DNA from: Arsenicicoccus dermatophilus
GTDB taxonomy: Bacteria > Actinomycetota > Actinomycetes > Actinomycetales > Dermatophilaceae
Direction of reading: 5' to 3'
DNA length: 64,000 nucleotides
Assembly: GCF_022568795.1 (NCBI RefSeq)
Contig: NZ_JAKZHU010000001.1
Coordinates: 2,170,001-2,234,000, forward strand
The notes below the pieces were generated by a model. That model did not search any database, had not been told where the DNA came from, and saw only the letters and a list, made by a program, of their open reading frames with translations. The position numbers and the translations under genes were made by a program. Below are positions 27,672 to 37,207 of the stretch, one piece after another. Each line of letters starts with the position of its first letter. Position 1 is the first letter of the stretch.

Positions 27672-29429
27672 ATGTCGCGCGTCGTCGCGAAGAACACCCT
27701 CGCGCTGGCCTGCGCGATCGCCGTCGGAGGGACCGGGCTCGCGGCGCCCGCGGGCGCGGTCGAGCAGCCAGGGGTCCCGGCCACCCCGCACGCGGCCGCC
27801 GCGCTGACCCCGGCGGAGCACGACTTCCTGATGGCGGGTCACCAGCTGCTCGTCCCGGACCTGCGCACCGCCCTGAAGATGTCGCTCCTGGACACCTTCC
27901 GGGTCCGCAGCGCGGTCAAGGACCAGGACGGCACCACTCACAGCCGCGTCGATCGGTACTACCGCGGGCATCTCGTGGTCGGCGGTGACATCGTCATCAC
28001 CCGCGACCGCTGGGGCAAGCTCCTCGGTTACCACGCGGTCTTCACCGGCCCGGTCACCGTCCCCCTCACCCCGAAGCTCACCCCCGCCCAGGCCCGGTCC
28101 AAGGCCCTCGCCGTCGCCAAGGCGCGCCAGGGCTTCCTCAACGGCCTCGCGCTGACCTTCGACGAGGTCGTCGTGTTCGTCGACCGAACCGGCACGCAAC
28201 GGCTCGCCTACCAGACCAAGGCGGTCGGGCTGGACCCGCAGGGCACGCCGGCCCGCGTGAACGTCCTGATCGACGCGACCACCGGGGCAACCCTGCGCGC
28301 GTACGACGAGATCCGCGGCACCCGCCACGGGACGGCGCGCGCAGGCGGCATACGCACCACCACGCCGCCCCGGTCCGCCGCCCCGATCACCTCCTCCCTC
28401 CTGTCGGTGTGGGGCGAGGCCAGCGGCATCGGCAAGGGGGTGCGCACCGGGGCGTCCACGCTGATCACCACCCGCCGGATCGACGGAAGCTACGAGCTGC
28501 GCAACCCGCGGACCGGCAACTGGACCACGGACTCCCGCGGCACCACGTCGACCGGGGAGATCGTCACCAGCCCGGGCAACACCTGGGGTGACGGGACCCC
28601 CGCGGCCGCGGCGAGCGCCGCCGTCGACGCGCAGGTCGGGGCCGACCGAACCTTCACCTACTTCAAGGACGTGCTGGCGCGCAACGGGATCTGGGACAGC
28701 GGCAAGGGGGTGCGGTCGCGCGTGCACTACGACCAGAACTACGACAACGCCTTCTGGGACGGCGAGCAGATGTCCTACGGCGACGGTGCGGGCAACGCCC
28801 GTCCGCTGACCGAGCTCGACGTCGCCGGGCACGAGATGACGCACGGGGTCACCGAGCAGAGCGCGGGGCTCGTCTACGAGGGCGAGGCGGGCGGACTGGA
28901 CGAGGCGACCTCCGACATCTTCGGCACCGCGGTCGAGCGCCACTCCGCGCTCCCCTCCGACCCGCCGGACTACCTCATCGGCGAGGTCATCAACCTCAAC
29001 GGCGACGGGACGCCGCTGCGCTACCTGGACAAGCCGTCCCGCGACGGGGCTAGCCCGGACTGCTGGTCCCCGACGCTCGCCGCGCTGGACCCGCACCTGT
29101 CGTCGGGCCCGCTGAACCACTGGTACTACCTGGTGTCGGAGGGCTCCGGCCGCAAGACGATCGGCACCAACCGGTACGACAGCCCCACCTGCGGCGCCGG
29201 ACCGGTCACCGGTGCAGGCCCCGAGGTGGCCGAGCGGGTCTGGTATCGCGCCTTGACCACCAAGCTCACCTCCACCGCGAACTATGCCGAGGCCCGGGAG
29301 GGCGCGATCCAGGCGGCGGTCGAGCTCTACGGCACCAACAGCCCGCAGTGCCGGTCGGTCGCGCAGGCCTTCGACGCCATCGCGGTCAAGCCCGGCAAGG
29401 CCACCTGCGCCGACTGGGTGCGCCCCTGA
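27672..29429 (+). CDS. Secreted M4 (thermolysin-type) zinc metalloprotease
   Basis: A 585-residue exported protease. A signal peptide (LALACAIAVGGTGLAAPAGA) is followed by an FTP/PepSY-like propeptide of about 200 residues and the M4 catalytic domain. The zinc motif is HEMTH at 387-391 with the third ligand Glu411 in GGLDEATSD, giving the HExxH-19-E spacing. The proposed catalytic His is in DPHLSSGPLNHWYY. No C-terminal PPC domain is present; the protein ends just after the catalytic domain. GGAGG lies about eight bases upstream of the ATG. The repeat copy 2 follows the stop by one base. Confidence 0.92.
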   Translation: MSRVVAKNTLALACAIAVGGTGLAAPAGAVEQPGVPATPHAAAALTPAEHDFLMAGHQLLVPDLRTALKMSLLDTFRVRSAVKDQDGTTHSRVDRYYRGHLVVGGDIVITRDRWGKLLGYHAVFTGPVTVPLTPKLTPAQARSKALAVAKARQGFLNGLALTFDEVVVFVDRTGTQRLAYQTKAVGLDPQGTPARVNVLIDATTGATLRAYDEIRGTRHGTARAGGIRTTTPPRSAAPITSSLLSVWGEASGIGKGVRTGASTLITTRRIDGSYELRNPRTGNWTTDSRGTTSTGEIVTSPGNTWGDGTPAAAASAAVDAQVGADRTFTYFKDVLARNGIWDSGKGVRSRVHYDQNYDNAFWDGEQMSYGDGAGNARPLTELDVAGHEMTHGVTEQSAGLVYEGEAGGLDEATSDIFGTAVERHSALPSDPPDYLIGEVINLNGDGTPLRYLDKPSRDGASPDCWSPTLAALDPHLSSGPLNHWYYLVSEGSGRKTIGTNRYDSPTCGAGPVTGAGPEVAERVWYRALTTKLTSTANYAEAREGAIQAAVELYGTNSPQCRSVAQAFDAIAVKPGKATCADWVRP

Positions 29430-29430
29430 G

Positions 29431-29490
29431 CTACCGGGGGCGGGCGGATCAGGCGGGCCTCGTCGCCCAGGCGGGTCCGACCGCCCCCGG
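29431..29490 (+). repeat. Palindromic dispersed repeat, copy 2
   Basis: A 60-base copy beginning CTACCGGGGGCGG and ending CCGACCGCCCCCGG, with GCCTCGTCGCCCAGGCGGG inside. It lies one base after the M4 protease stop and just before the convergent phosphoesterase stop. Compared with copy 1 it shares the right half nearly base for base. Confidence 0.75.
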
Positions 29491-29494
29491 CGGA

Positions 29495-31348
29495 TCAGGC
29501 GTTCAGGAACTCCCGCGGCGCGAGCGGACGGCCGACCACGCGCAGGTCGCCGAGCCCGCCGCGGAACACCGTGTCCAGGACGTCGGCGTACTCGTAGCCG
29601 CCGACCAGCCAGCGCTTCCCGAGGGTGGTGAGGCCACGGTTGGCGGTGGCGGGGTTGCGGACGACCGGGCAGCCCTCGACATACATCGTGGTGTGCCGCG
29701 TGTCGTTGACGACCGCGACGTGCCACCACCGGTCCAGGCGCAGCTCGTGGCCCCAGCTCGTCAGCGAGGTGTCCAGGCTGTGGGGACAGACGCACCACTG
29801 CAGCTCGCGGTCACCGGACAGGCTCAGCGTCACGACCGGCTCGTCGGGGTCGCCCGGCTTCTTGCCGGCGGCCTTGGCCGTGCCCTGCCGTGACAGCAGC
29901 GCGGTCCAGGCGTCGCGCCCGGTCCAGGTGTCGGGCAGCCGGAAGAACGCCTCGACGGTGTAGCCGCGCTCGAAGGTCTCGGCGTTGAGGGGTGCCCCGT
30001 CGACGGTGCGCAGGTGGTCGCCGTCCTTGGCGTCGGTGCCGCCGAGCCGGATGCTGCCGTGCCCGGGCTGGTCAGGGTGGAAGCCGGGATCGAGCCGCAC
30101 GGGCGTCGAGCCCTGGGCGACCACCTCGAGGTCGTTGCCGTGACCGGACAGGTCCCGGACCCGGGAGCCGCGGGCGAGGGTGCCGCCGCCCGAGCCGTCC
30201 CAGCGCCAGTAGGCCAGCGTGCCGGGAACGAGCAGCTGCGCGGCGGGACGGGCGGGGCGCACGGGCGCCGGCGCGAATCCCCTGAAGCGCTCGTCGAAGT
30301 CGATCTCGACGGTGAACCGGTCCAGCGGCCCGGTGACGACCAGCTCCTCCTGCATGAGCTTGCCCCGGCGGGCGGGGTCGAGCTGCTGGACCCAGGGGGC
30401 CAGGGTCTCCACGTCGATGACGCCCCGGGCCAGGTCGAAGCGGTAGAGCCGCATCATGGCCGCGCCGCCGTAGTAGCGCTCCTGGTAGTTGGCCAGGTGG
30501 CAGTGGACCTCGTGGCCGGCGGCGTTGCGCTGCACGAGCCTGCCGGAGGGCCAGAAGTGCCCGTTGACGGTGAGGAACACCTGGTCGTGGTCCTTGACGA
30601 GCCGATCCCACAGGGTGCGGCCGTAGTCCGACAGGATCCCGGCCCCGTCGCCGGTGTCCGCGCTGACCATCTCGTGGGTGGTGAGGATGGTCGGCAGGTG
30701 GCGGTATGCCGCGAGGACGCCTGCGGCCCAGGCGAAGCCCTGCGCCGACAGACGCCAGTCGAGGGACAGCAGCAGCCACTGCCGGCCGGCGCCGGTGAAG
30801 GTGTGCACGCTGTTGTAGCCGTCCGGGCTGACCGCGACGACCCCCGGCTGCCCCACCCGGGGGCGGAATCGCGAGAGATAGGGCGAGGAACCCCGCTGGT
30901 CGTCGGTGCGGCTGCCCACGTCGTGGTTGCCCGCGAGGGTGGCGAAGGGGATCCGGCTGCCGCGCAGTCGGTCCCAGGCCCGGGAGATGGCGTCGATCTC
31001 CTGCTGGGCGCCGTTCTGGGTGAGGTCGCCGAGGTGGGCGAGGAAGGCGATGCCCTGCCGGTCGCGCTCGGCGTGCAGGTAGGCCAGGGAGGAGACGACC
31101 GGCTCGGGGTGGATCGCGGCGTCGTCGAAGAGGTACTGCGTGTCCGGCATGACCGCGAGGGTGAACTGCTGGGGACCGACCTGCGGTCGCCGATGCGTGG
31201 CCTGCGTCGCCAGGACCTCGGCGTCCTCGCCCGCGCCGGCCGCGGTGGCGGAGCCGGCCGTGCCGAGCACGAGACCGCCGAGCCCGGCTGCCGTGCCCCC
31301 GGTCAGGACGGCACGGCGGGAGGGGGACGAGACGATGTCGCGGCACAT
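29495..31348 (-). CDS. Tat-exported metallophosphoesterase with LamG-like domain
   Basis: A 617-residue protein. The N-terminal SRRAVLTGGTAAGLGGLVLG is a twin-arginine signal. The metallophosphoesterase domain (about residues 60-330) shows the metal motifs PDTQYL, HLGDLTQNG, GNHD, TTHEM and NGHFWPSG. The C-terminal third, from about YWRWDGSGGG through RWWHVAVVNDTRHTTMYVEG, resembles LamG/concanavalin-like sugar-binding folds, which suggests attachment to a polymeric substrate. The start is taken as the ATG at 31348; a GTG seven codons upstream is possible. The substrate is unknown. The gene is convergent with the M4 protease, and the two may both scavenge nutrients. Confidence 0.82.
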   Translation of the reverse strand: MCRDIVSSPSRRAVLTGGTAAGLGGLVLGTAGSATAAGAGEDAEVLATQATHRRPQVGPQQFTLAVMPDTQYLFDDAAIHPEPVVSSLAYLHAERDRQGIAFLAHLGDLTQNGAQQEIDAISRAWDRLRGSRIPFATLAGNHDVGSRTDDQRGSSPYLSRFRPRVGQPGVVAVSPDGYNSVHTFTGAGRQWLLLSLDWRLSAQGFAWAAGVLAAYRHLPTILTTHEMVSADTGDGAGILSDYGRTLWDRLVKDHDQVFLTVNGHFWPSGRLVQRNAAGHEVHCHLANYQERYYGGAAMMRLYRFDLARGVIDVETLAPWVQQLDPARRGKLMQEELVVTGPLDRFTVEIDFDERFRGFAPAPVRPARPAAQLLVPGTLAYWRWDGSGGGTLARGSRVRDLSGHGNDLEVVAQGSTPVRLDPGFHPDQPGHGSIRLGGTDAKDGDHLRTVDGAPLNAETFERGYTVEAFFRLPDTWTGRDAWTALLSRQGTAKAAGKKPGDPDEPVVTLSLSGDRELQWCVCPHSLDTSLTSWGHELRLDRWWHVAVVNDTRHTTMYVEGCPVVRNPATANRGLTTLGKRWLVGGYEYADVLDTVFRGGLGDLRVVGRPLAPREFLNA

Positions 31349-31450
31349 GGATCGCACGCTAGGCAGCACGGGTGACGCCCTGGTCGCCGGCGGGCGACGG
31401 CCCGATGAACGCCCGCCGGCCCTCGGGACCGGCGGGCCGAGCAGACCTGG

Positions 31451-31513
31451 CCGGGGGCGGTCGGACCCGCCTGGGCGACGAGGCCCGGTGGGTCCGACCG
31501 ACCCCGGTAGGTC
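31451..31513 (-). repeat. Palindromic dispersed repeat, copy 3 (inverted)
   Basis: Reverse-strand copy of the same element: read on the minus strand it begins CTACCGGGGTCGG and continues GGCCTCGTCGCCCAGGCGGG into CCGACCGCCCCCGG. It lies between the DUF4233 stop and the phosphoesterase start, overlapping the DUF4233 stop by one or two bases. Confidence 0.75.
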
Positions 31514-31913
31514 AGGCGGGAGGGTGGTCGGCGTCGTAGCGGCGCTGCGCGTCGTCGGCGAGGTCGTCGATCTTGTGGCCCTGCACCAGCGAGATCATCC
31601 ACAACCCGCCGAAGATCACGAACACCCAGAACATCATCGGCACCCACCAGGTCGCGACCAGGGTGGCCAGGTGGATCAGCCAGCCCAGGGTCACTCCCCA
31701 GGGGCGACGCAGCATCCCGGCGGCCAGCACGCACAGCACCGCGGTCACCGCCCCCGCCGTCAGCGCGGCGTTGCCGCTGCCGCCCTGGGCCTTGTCCAGC
31801 GCCATGGCGACCAGCCCGCCGAAGAGCACCACGCAGGCCTCGGACCCGATCACCGTGCCGAGCAGCCGCCGGGTGAGCTTGCGCGGAACGCCGTACAGCA
31901 TCAGGCCACTCAC
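31512..31913 (-). CDS. DUF4233 membrane protein
   Basis: A 133-residue protein with four hydrophobic segments (for example VVLFGGLVAMAL, LTAGAVTAVLCVLAAGML and MFWVFVIFGGLWMISL) and a charged tail. DUF4233 proteins are found directly after folC in many actinobacteria; their function is unknown. The start is the GTG at 31913, overlapping the restored folC stop as GTGA. In the sequence as given, the upstream folC frame reads straight into this gene because of an indel. Confidence 0.8.
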   Translation of the reverse strand: MSGLMLYGVPRKLTRRLLGTVIGSEACVVLFGGLVAMALDKAQGGSGNAALTAGAVTAVLCVLAAGMLRRPWGVTLGWLIHLATLVATWWVPMMFWVFVIFGGLWMISLVQGHKIDDLADDAQRRYDADHPPA

Positions 31914-33476
31914 GCCGACGTCACCCCCAGCAGCATCCGGGCCTCGGCGGCCGTCGTGATGGAGCCGGTCGCGACCACGCCGGCCCCGGCCCCGCCTCAT
32001 GGCGTCGGCCTCGGCGATCTCGGCGGCGCGCTCGAGCGCGTCGGGCAGGGCGTCGACCACGGTGACCCGGTCGTCGCCGAAGACCTCGCGGGCGAGCCGC
32101 CCGAGGGCCTGCGGGGCGAGCGAGCGCGGGGACGTCGACCGGGTGACCACGACCTCGTCGAAGGCCGGCTCGAGCTCTTCGAGGATCCCCATCACGTCCT
32201 TGTCCTCCAGGATCGCGAGCACGCCGACGAGGCGGGTGAAGGTGAACGAGTCGCTGAGCGCGCGTCGCAGCGACCGGGCGCCGTGGGGGTTGTGCGCCGC
32301 GTCGACGATGACCGTGGGGCTGCGGCGGACGATCTCCAGGCGGCCGGGCGAGGTGGCGGCGGCGAGGCCGGCGCGCACGACGTCCGGGGCGAGCGGCTGC
32401 TGTCCCCCGCCGAGGAAGGCCTCGACGGCGGCCACGGCCAGGGCCGCGTTGGCGCCCTGGTGCTCGCCGTGCAGCGGCACCAGCAGGTCGTCGTACTGCC
32501 CGGCGAGGCCACGGATCGTCAGGAGCTGCCCGCCGACCGCCGGCTCGCGGGTGAGGACCTCGAAGTTCGCTCCGGCCCAGGCGATCTGGGCGCCCACCTC
32601 CTCGGCACGGGCGACCAGGATCTCGACGACCTCCGGCTCCTGCTCGGCGCTGACGGTTATGGCGCCCGCCTTGACGATCCCGGACTTCTCCTGCGCGATC
32701 TCCTCGATGGTGTCCCCGAGCAGCCGCTGGTGGTCGATCCCGATCGGGGTGATCACGCTGACCTGGCCGTCGGTGACGTTGGTGGCGTCCCAGCGTCCGC
32801 CGAGGCCGACCTCGACCACGGCGACGTCGATCGGGGCGTCCGCGAAGGCGGCGTAGGCGACGCACACGATCACCTCGAAGTAGCCCATGGGGCGGCGTCC
32901 CTCGGCGGCGAGCCGGGCGTCGACGATCTCCACGAAGGGCAGCACGTCGTCGTACGCCGCGACGAAGCGCTCGGCGCTGACCGGCTCGCCGCCGATCGCG
33001 ATCCGCTCGCGGATGTCGTGCAGGTGTGGCGAGGTGAACCGCCCTGTCGTCAGGCCATGCTCGCGCAGCAGGGCCTCGACGAGGCGGGTGGTGGAGGTCT
33101 TCCCGTTCGTCCCGGTCAGGTGTATGACGGGGAAGGCGCGCTGCGGGTCGCCCAGCAGCGCCATCACCGACTGCACCCGCTCGAGCGAGGGATTGGCGTC
33201 GTTCTCGGGGATGCGGGCGAGGATGTCCCGCTCGATCTCGCGCAGGCGGCGCATCGTGTCGAGCCGCTCGGCGGCCTCACGCTGCGCGGCGTCGGGCCGC
33301 CCGCGGTGGCCGGGGCCGCGCGGGGTGGGCACGACGCCGGTGCCGAGGAGCTCGTCGAGCTCGGCGCTGCCGAGGGCCTCCCCCGGCGTCCGGTCGTCGG
33401 CGCCGTCGACCGGACCGCGAGGGCCGTGATCGGCGCCGCCGCGACCGTCGGTGGTGGGGTGGTGGGGGTCGGTCAT
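31910..33476 (-). CDS. folC: Folylpolyglutamate synthase / dihydrofolate synthase, apparent frameshift near the 3' end
   Basis: FolC adds glutamate to folates and joins dihydropteroate to glutamate. The main frame, from the ATG at 33476, carries the ATP loop [48 protein letters not shown] and [12 protein letters not shown]. After EIAEADAMR (about 31997) the frame is lost in a CGGGGCCGGGGCC stretch; the expected ending [17 protein letters not shown] continues in another frame to the TGA at 31910. As written, the original frame runs on in frame into DUF4233. FolC is usually essential, so an indel error is likely. An unusual 60-residue Gly/Arg/Asp-rich N-terminal extension precedes the domain. 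The start overlaps the ileS stop. Confidence 0.85.
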
Positions 33477-36400
33477 GCGAGCTTCCTCACCATGAGGCGG
33501 GCGGTGTGGCCGTCGCCCACCTCGACGTCGGTGGTGCCCTCGCCGCTGATCGTGTCCAGGGTCGGCGCCGAGCCGAACTGCGCGCAGAGGGTCTCCTCGA
33601 CGAGCAGGTCCTGGTGGTGGACGGTGGCGTCGTACACCTCCTGGGAACCGGTGACGGTCAGGGAGATCCGGTCGGAGATGTCCAGGCCGGCGTCGCGGCG
33701 GGCCTGCTGGACGGCGCGGACCAGGTCGCGGGCCAGCCCCTCGCGGGCGAGCTCGGGGGTGACCTCGGTGTCGAGGACCAGGAAGCCGCCGCCGGGCAGC
33801 ATGGCGGTGGCGTGCGAGCCCTGCTCACCGCCGGCGACCACGGTCTCCAGGGTGTACTCCCCCTCGACCAGGGCGATGCCGCCGGAGGTGACCACGCCCT
33901 CGGGCGAGAGCGACCAGTCGCCGGACTTGGCGCCCTTGATCGCGGCCTGCACGTCCTTGCCGATGCGCGGGCCGGCGGCGCGGGCGTTGACCGACAGGCG
34001 CTGGCTGATGCCGAAGTCCGCCTCGGACACCTCGGCCACGTCGCGCAACGTCACGGTGCGCACGTTGACCTCGTCCTTGACGATGTCGGCGAAGGGCGCG
34101 AGCTCCGCGGCGCCGGCCGTCACCACGGTCAGGTCGGCGAGCGGCAGCCGCACGCGCAGGTTCTCGGCCTTGCGCAGCGAGGACGCGACCGAGCAGATCT
34201 CGCGGGCGCGGTCCATGCGGGCGACCAGCGCGTGGTCGCCCGGCAGGGACTCGACGTCGACCCAGTCCTGCAGGTGCACCGAGCGCCCGCCGGTCAGGCC
34301 CCGCCAGATCTCCTCGGTCACCAGCGGCAGCAGCGGCGCGCAGGTGCGGGTGACGACCTCCAGGCAGGTGTAGAGCGTGTCGAAGGCCCGCGTCGCGACG
34401 GTCGCGTCGGCCGACCCGGTGTCCCAGAAGCGCTCCCGCGAGCGCCGGACGTACCAGTTGGTCAGCACGTCCAGGAAGCCGCGCATGGTCTCGCACGCCG
34501 AGGCGACGTCATACCCGTCGAGCTGGGACTGCATCTGCTCGACGAACTCGCGCAGCTTGGCCAGGAGATAGCGGTCGAGCACGTCCTCGGAGGCCGTCGA
34601 CCACCGCGCCTGGTAGCCCGCGCCGCCGTCGAAGGCGTTGGCGTAGAGCGTGAAGAAGTACCACGTGTTCCACAGCGGGATGAGCACCTGGCGCACCCCG
34701 TCGCGGATGCCCCGCTCGGTGACGACCAGGTTGCCGCCGCGCAGGATCGGGCTGGACATGAGGAACCAGCGCATCGCGTCGGCCCCGTCCCGCTCGAAGA
34801 CCTCGCGCACGTCGGGGTAGTTGCGCAGCGACTTGGACATCTTCTGCCCGTCGCTGCCGAGGACGATGCCGTGGCTCAGGCAGGTCTTGAACGCCGGCCG
34901 GTCGAACAGCGCGGTGGCCATGACGTGCATGGTGTAGAACCACCCGCGCGTCTGGCCGATGTACTCCACGATGAAGTCGCCCGGGAAGTGGTGCTCGAAC
35001 CACTCACGGTTCTCGAAGGGATAGTGCACCTGGCCGAAGCTCATCGACCCGGACTCGAACCAGCAGTCCAGGACGTCGGTGACGCGACGCATGGTGGACC
35101 GCCCGGTCGGGTCGTCCGGGTTGGGCCGGGTCAGCTGGTCGACGAAGGGGCGGTGCAGGTCGGTGACCGTGACCCCGAAGTCGCGCTCCAGCTCGGCGAA
35201 GGAGCCGTAGACGTCCACCCGCGGGTAGTTCGGGTCGTCGGACTTCCACACCGGGATCGGGCTGCCCCAGAAGCGGTTCCGCGAGATCGACCAGTCGCGG
35301 GTGTTCTCCAGCCACTTGCCGAACTGGCCGTGCTTGATGTGCTCGGGGGTCCAGCCGATCTGCTCGTTGAGCTCGAGCATCCGGTCCCGGATCTTCGTCG
35401 TGGCGACGAACCAGCTGGAGACGCCCTTGTAGATCAGCGGCTTGCGGCAGCGCCAGCAGTGCGGGTAGGAGTGCTCGTAGGTCTCCTGGCGCAGCAGCAC
35501 CGTGCCCTCGGTGACCGAGCCGGTCTCGCCCTCGCCGCGGGTGACGGCCTTGAGGTGCTTGATGATCGGGGCGTTGGCCTCGAAGACGTGCTGCCCCTGG
35601 TAGTCCTCGACGGGTGCGGTGAACCGGCCGTCGCCGCCCACCGGCATGACCGCCTCGATGCCCTCGCGGTCGGTGACGACCTTGTCGTCCTCGCCGAAGG
35701 CGCCGGCGGTGTGGACCAGCCCGGTGCCGTCCGTGGTGGTGACGAACTCCGCCGGCACCAGGCGGAAGGCCCGGTCGTGGCCGCGGTAGTAGGAGAACGG
35801 GGGGTCGTAGGTCAGCCCCACGAGGTCGGCGCCCTGGTGCCGCTCCAGCACCCGCTCGGCCACGTCGGCCTTGGCGTCGCCGAAGAGCTCACGGGCGTAG
35901 GCCTGCAGCCGCGGCTCGGCGAGCAGGTAGCGCTCGGTGCGGCCGGTGGGCAGGTCGGACTCCACCACGACATACGTGATGTCCTCCCCCACCATCACGG
36001 CGAGGTTGCTCGGCAGGGTCCACGGCGTGGTCGTCCAGATCAGCGCCTTGACGCCCTCGAAGGGGCCGGGCGAGGTGATGCGGTAGCCCACCGTCACGGC
36101 CGGGTCCTGGCGCTGCTGGTAGACGTCGTCGTCCATGCGCAGCTCGTGGTTGGACAGCGGCGTCTCGTCGTTCCAGCAGTACGGCAGGACGCGGAAGCCC
36201 TCGTAGGCCAGCCCCTTGTCGTACAGCTGCTTGAAGGCCCAGATGACGCTCTCCATGTACTCCGGCTCGAGCGTCTTGTAGTCGTGCTCGAAGTCGACCC
36301 AGCGCGCCTGCCGGGTGACGTAGTCCTGCCACTCGTCGGTGTAGCGCAGCACCGACTCGCGGCACTCGTCGTTGAAGGTCTCCACGCCCAGCTCGTGGAT

Positions 36401-36775
36401 CTCCTCGGTGGTCCTGATGCCGAGCTGGCGCATGGCCTCGAGCTCGGCGGGCAGGCCGTGGGTGTCCCAGCCGAAGCGGCGCTCCACGTGCTTGCCGCGC
36501 ATCGTCTGGTAGCGCGGCACGATGTCCTTGACGTAGCCGGTCAGCAGGTGGCCGTAGTGCGGCAGGCCGTTGGCGAAGGGCGGGCCGTCGTAGAACACGA
36601 ACTCGTTGGCGCCGTCCTGGCCGGCCGGGCGCTGGTCCACCGACGCCCGGAAGGTGCCGTCCTGGTCCCAGTAGCGCAGGATGCGCTCCTCGATCTCCGG
36701 GAAGCGCGGGCTCGGCTGCACGCCGGCGGGGGCGTCGGGCTGCTGCGGGTCGGTGGAGACCTGGGGATAGGTCAT
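33473..36775 (-). CDS. ileS: Isoleucyl-tRNA synthetase
   Basis: A 1,100-residue class I synthetase charging tRNA-Ile. The HIGH-type motif is in [20 protein letters not shown] near residue 75 and the KMSKS loop is [14 protein letters not shown]. The editing domain and the anticodon-binding region ([15 protein letters not shown]) are present, with the C-terminal domain of the long eukaryote-like bacterial type. The ATG at 36775 is preceded by AGGGAG. A T-box riboswitch lies in the leader. folC overlaps its stop, so ileS-folC-DUF4233 is one operon. Confidence 0.96.
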   Translation of the reverse strand: MTYPQVSTDPQQPDAPAGVQPSPRFPEIEERILRYWDQDGTFRASVDQRPAGQDGANEFVFYDGPPFANGLPHYGHLLTGYVKDIVPRYQTMRGKHVERRFGWDTHGLPAELEAMRQLGIRTTEEIHELGVETFNDECRESVLRYTDEWQDYVTRQARWVDFEHDYKTLEPEYMESVIWAFKQLYDKGLAYEGFRVLPYCWNDETPLSNHELRMDDDVYQQRQDPAVTVGYRITSPGPFEGVKALIWTTTPWTLPSNLAVMVGEDITYVVVESDLPTGRTERYLLAEPRLQAYARELFGDAKADVAERVLERHQGADLVGLTYDPPFSYYRGHDRAFRLVPAEFVTTTDGTGLVHTAGAFGEDDKVVTDREGIEAVMPVGGDGRFTAPVEDYQGQHVFEANAPIIKHLKAVTRGEGETGSVTEGTVLLRQETYEHSYPHCWRCRKPLIYKGVSSWFVATTKIRDRMLELNEQIGWTPEHIKHGQFGKWLENTRDWSISRNRFWGSPIPVWKSDDPNYPRVDVYGSFAELERDFGVTVTDLHRPFVDQLTRPNPDDPTGRSTMRRVTDVLDCWFESGSMSFGQVHYPFENREWFEHHFPGDFIVEYIGQTRGWFYTMHVMATALFDRPAFKTCLSHGIVLGSDGQKMSKSLRNYPDVREVFERDGADAMRWFLMSSPILRGGNLVVTERGIRDGVRQVLIPLWNTWYFFTLYANAFDGGAGYQARWSTASEDVLDRYLLAKLREFVEQMQSQLDGYDVASACETMRGFLDVLTNWYVRRSRERFWDTGSADATVATRAFDTLYTCLEVVTRTCAPLLPLVTEEIWRGLTGGRSVHLQDWVDVESLPGDHALVARMDRAREICSVASSLRKAENLRVRLPLADLTVVTAGAAELAPFADIVKDEVNVRTVTLRDVAEVSEADFGISQRLSVNARAAGPRIGKDVQAAIKGAKSGDWSLSPEGVVTSGGIALVEGEYTLETVVAGGEQGSHATAMLPGGGFLVLDTEVTPELAREGLARDLVRAVQQARRDAGLDISDRISLTVTGSQEVYDATVHHQDLLVEETLCAQFGSAPTLDTISGEGTTDVEVGDGHTARLMVRKLA

Positions 36776-36784
36776 GGGGTGGGC

Positions 36785-37015
36785 TCCCTGGTGGTCGCTG
36801 AGATCATCTCTGCACGAGGACGAGATCCGGTCGTATGCCGGAAGACCCGCGGTACCACCTCGCTTGCCGGCACGCCGCTGGCGTGGCCGACCGCTCTGGC
36901 CGAAGGCTGTGACGGGCCCACCCGTCCGGGTCTAGTGGACGCCTCCCCCATCACGGGCGGGGCGCTGTTCTTCCGGAGACTCGCCGGTGATAGCGGCTCA
37001 GACGTCTGTGCGGTC
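36785..37015 (-). promoter_or_regulatory. T-box riboswitch of ileS, short stem I, isoleucine specifier
   Basis: On the minus strand the T-box core AGGTGGTACCGCGGGT lies at 36861-36845. About 130 bases upstream CGCTATCACCGGCGAG (36994-36979) holds an ATC isoleucine specifier at 36991-36989 inside a very short stem I region followed by CCGGAAGAAC. This matches the actinobacterial ileS T-boxes that control translation initiation, where uncharged tRNA-Ile frees the ribosome binding site. The AGGGAG site lies about 60 bases after the T-box core. Structure was judged by motif only. Confidence 0.85.
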
Positions 37016-37207
37016 CATCCTACGGGACCGGCGGCGGGACGGGTGACGCCGCTCCGTGCGGCACGCGGCGGCATACGGCACGACCCGCCTCGCCAGCCGC
37101 CGCCTGGCCCCTGCGGCCCGCTCCCCCACCCGGGCACGGAACGGCGCACAGGCCCTCGCGCCCCGACGCGAGGATCTGCGCGCCGCCGGTCCGACGAGGT
37201 CAGCGGC

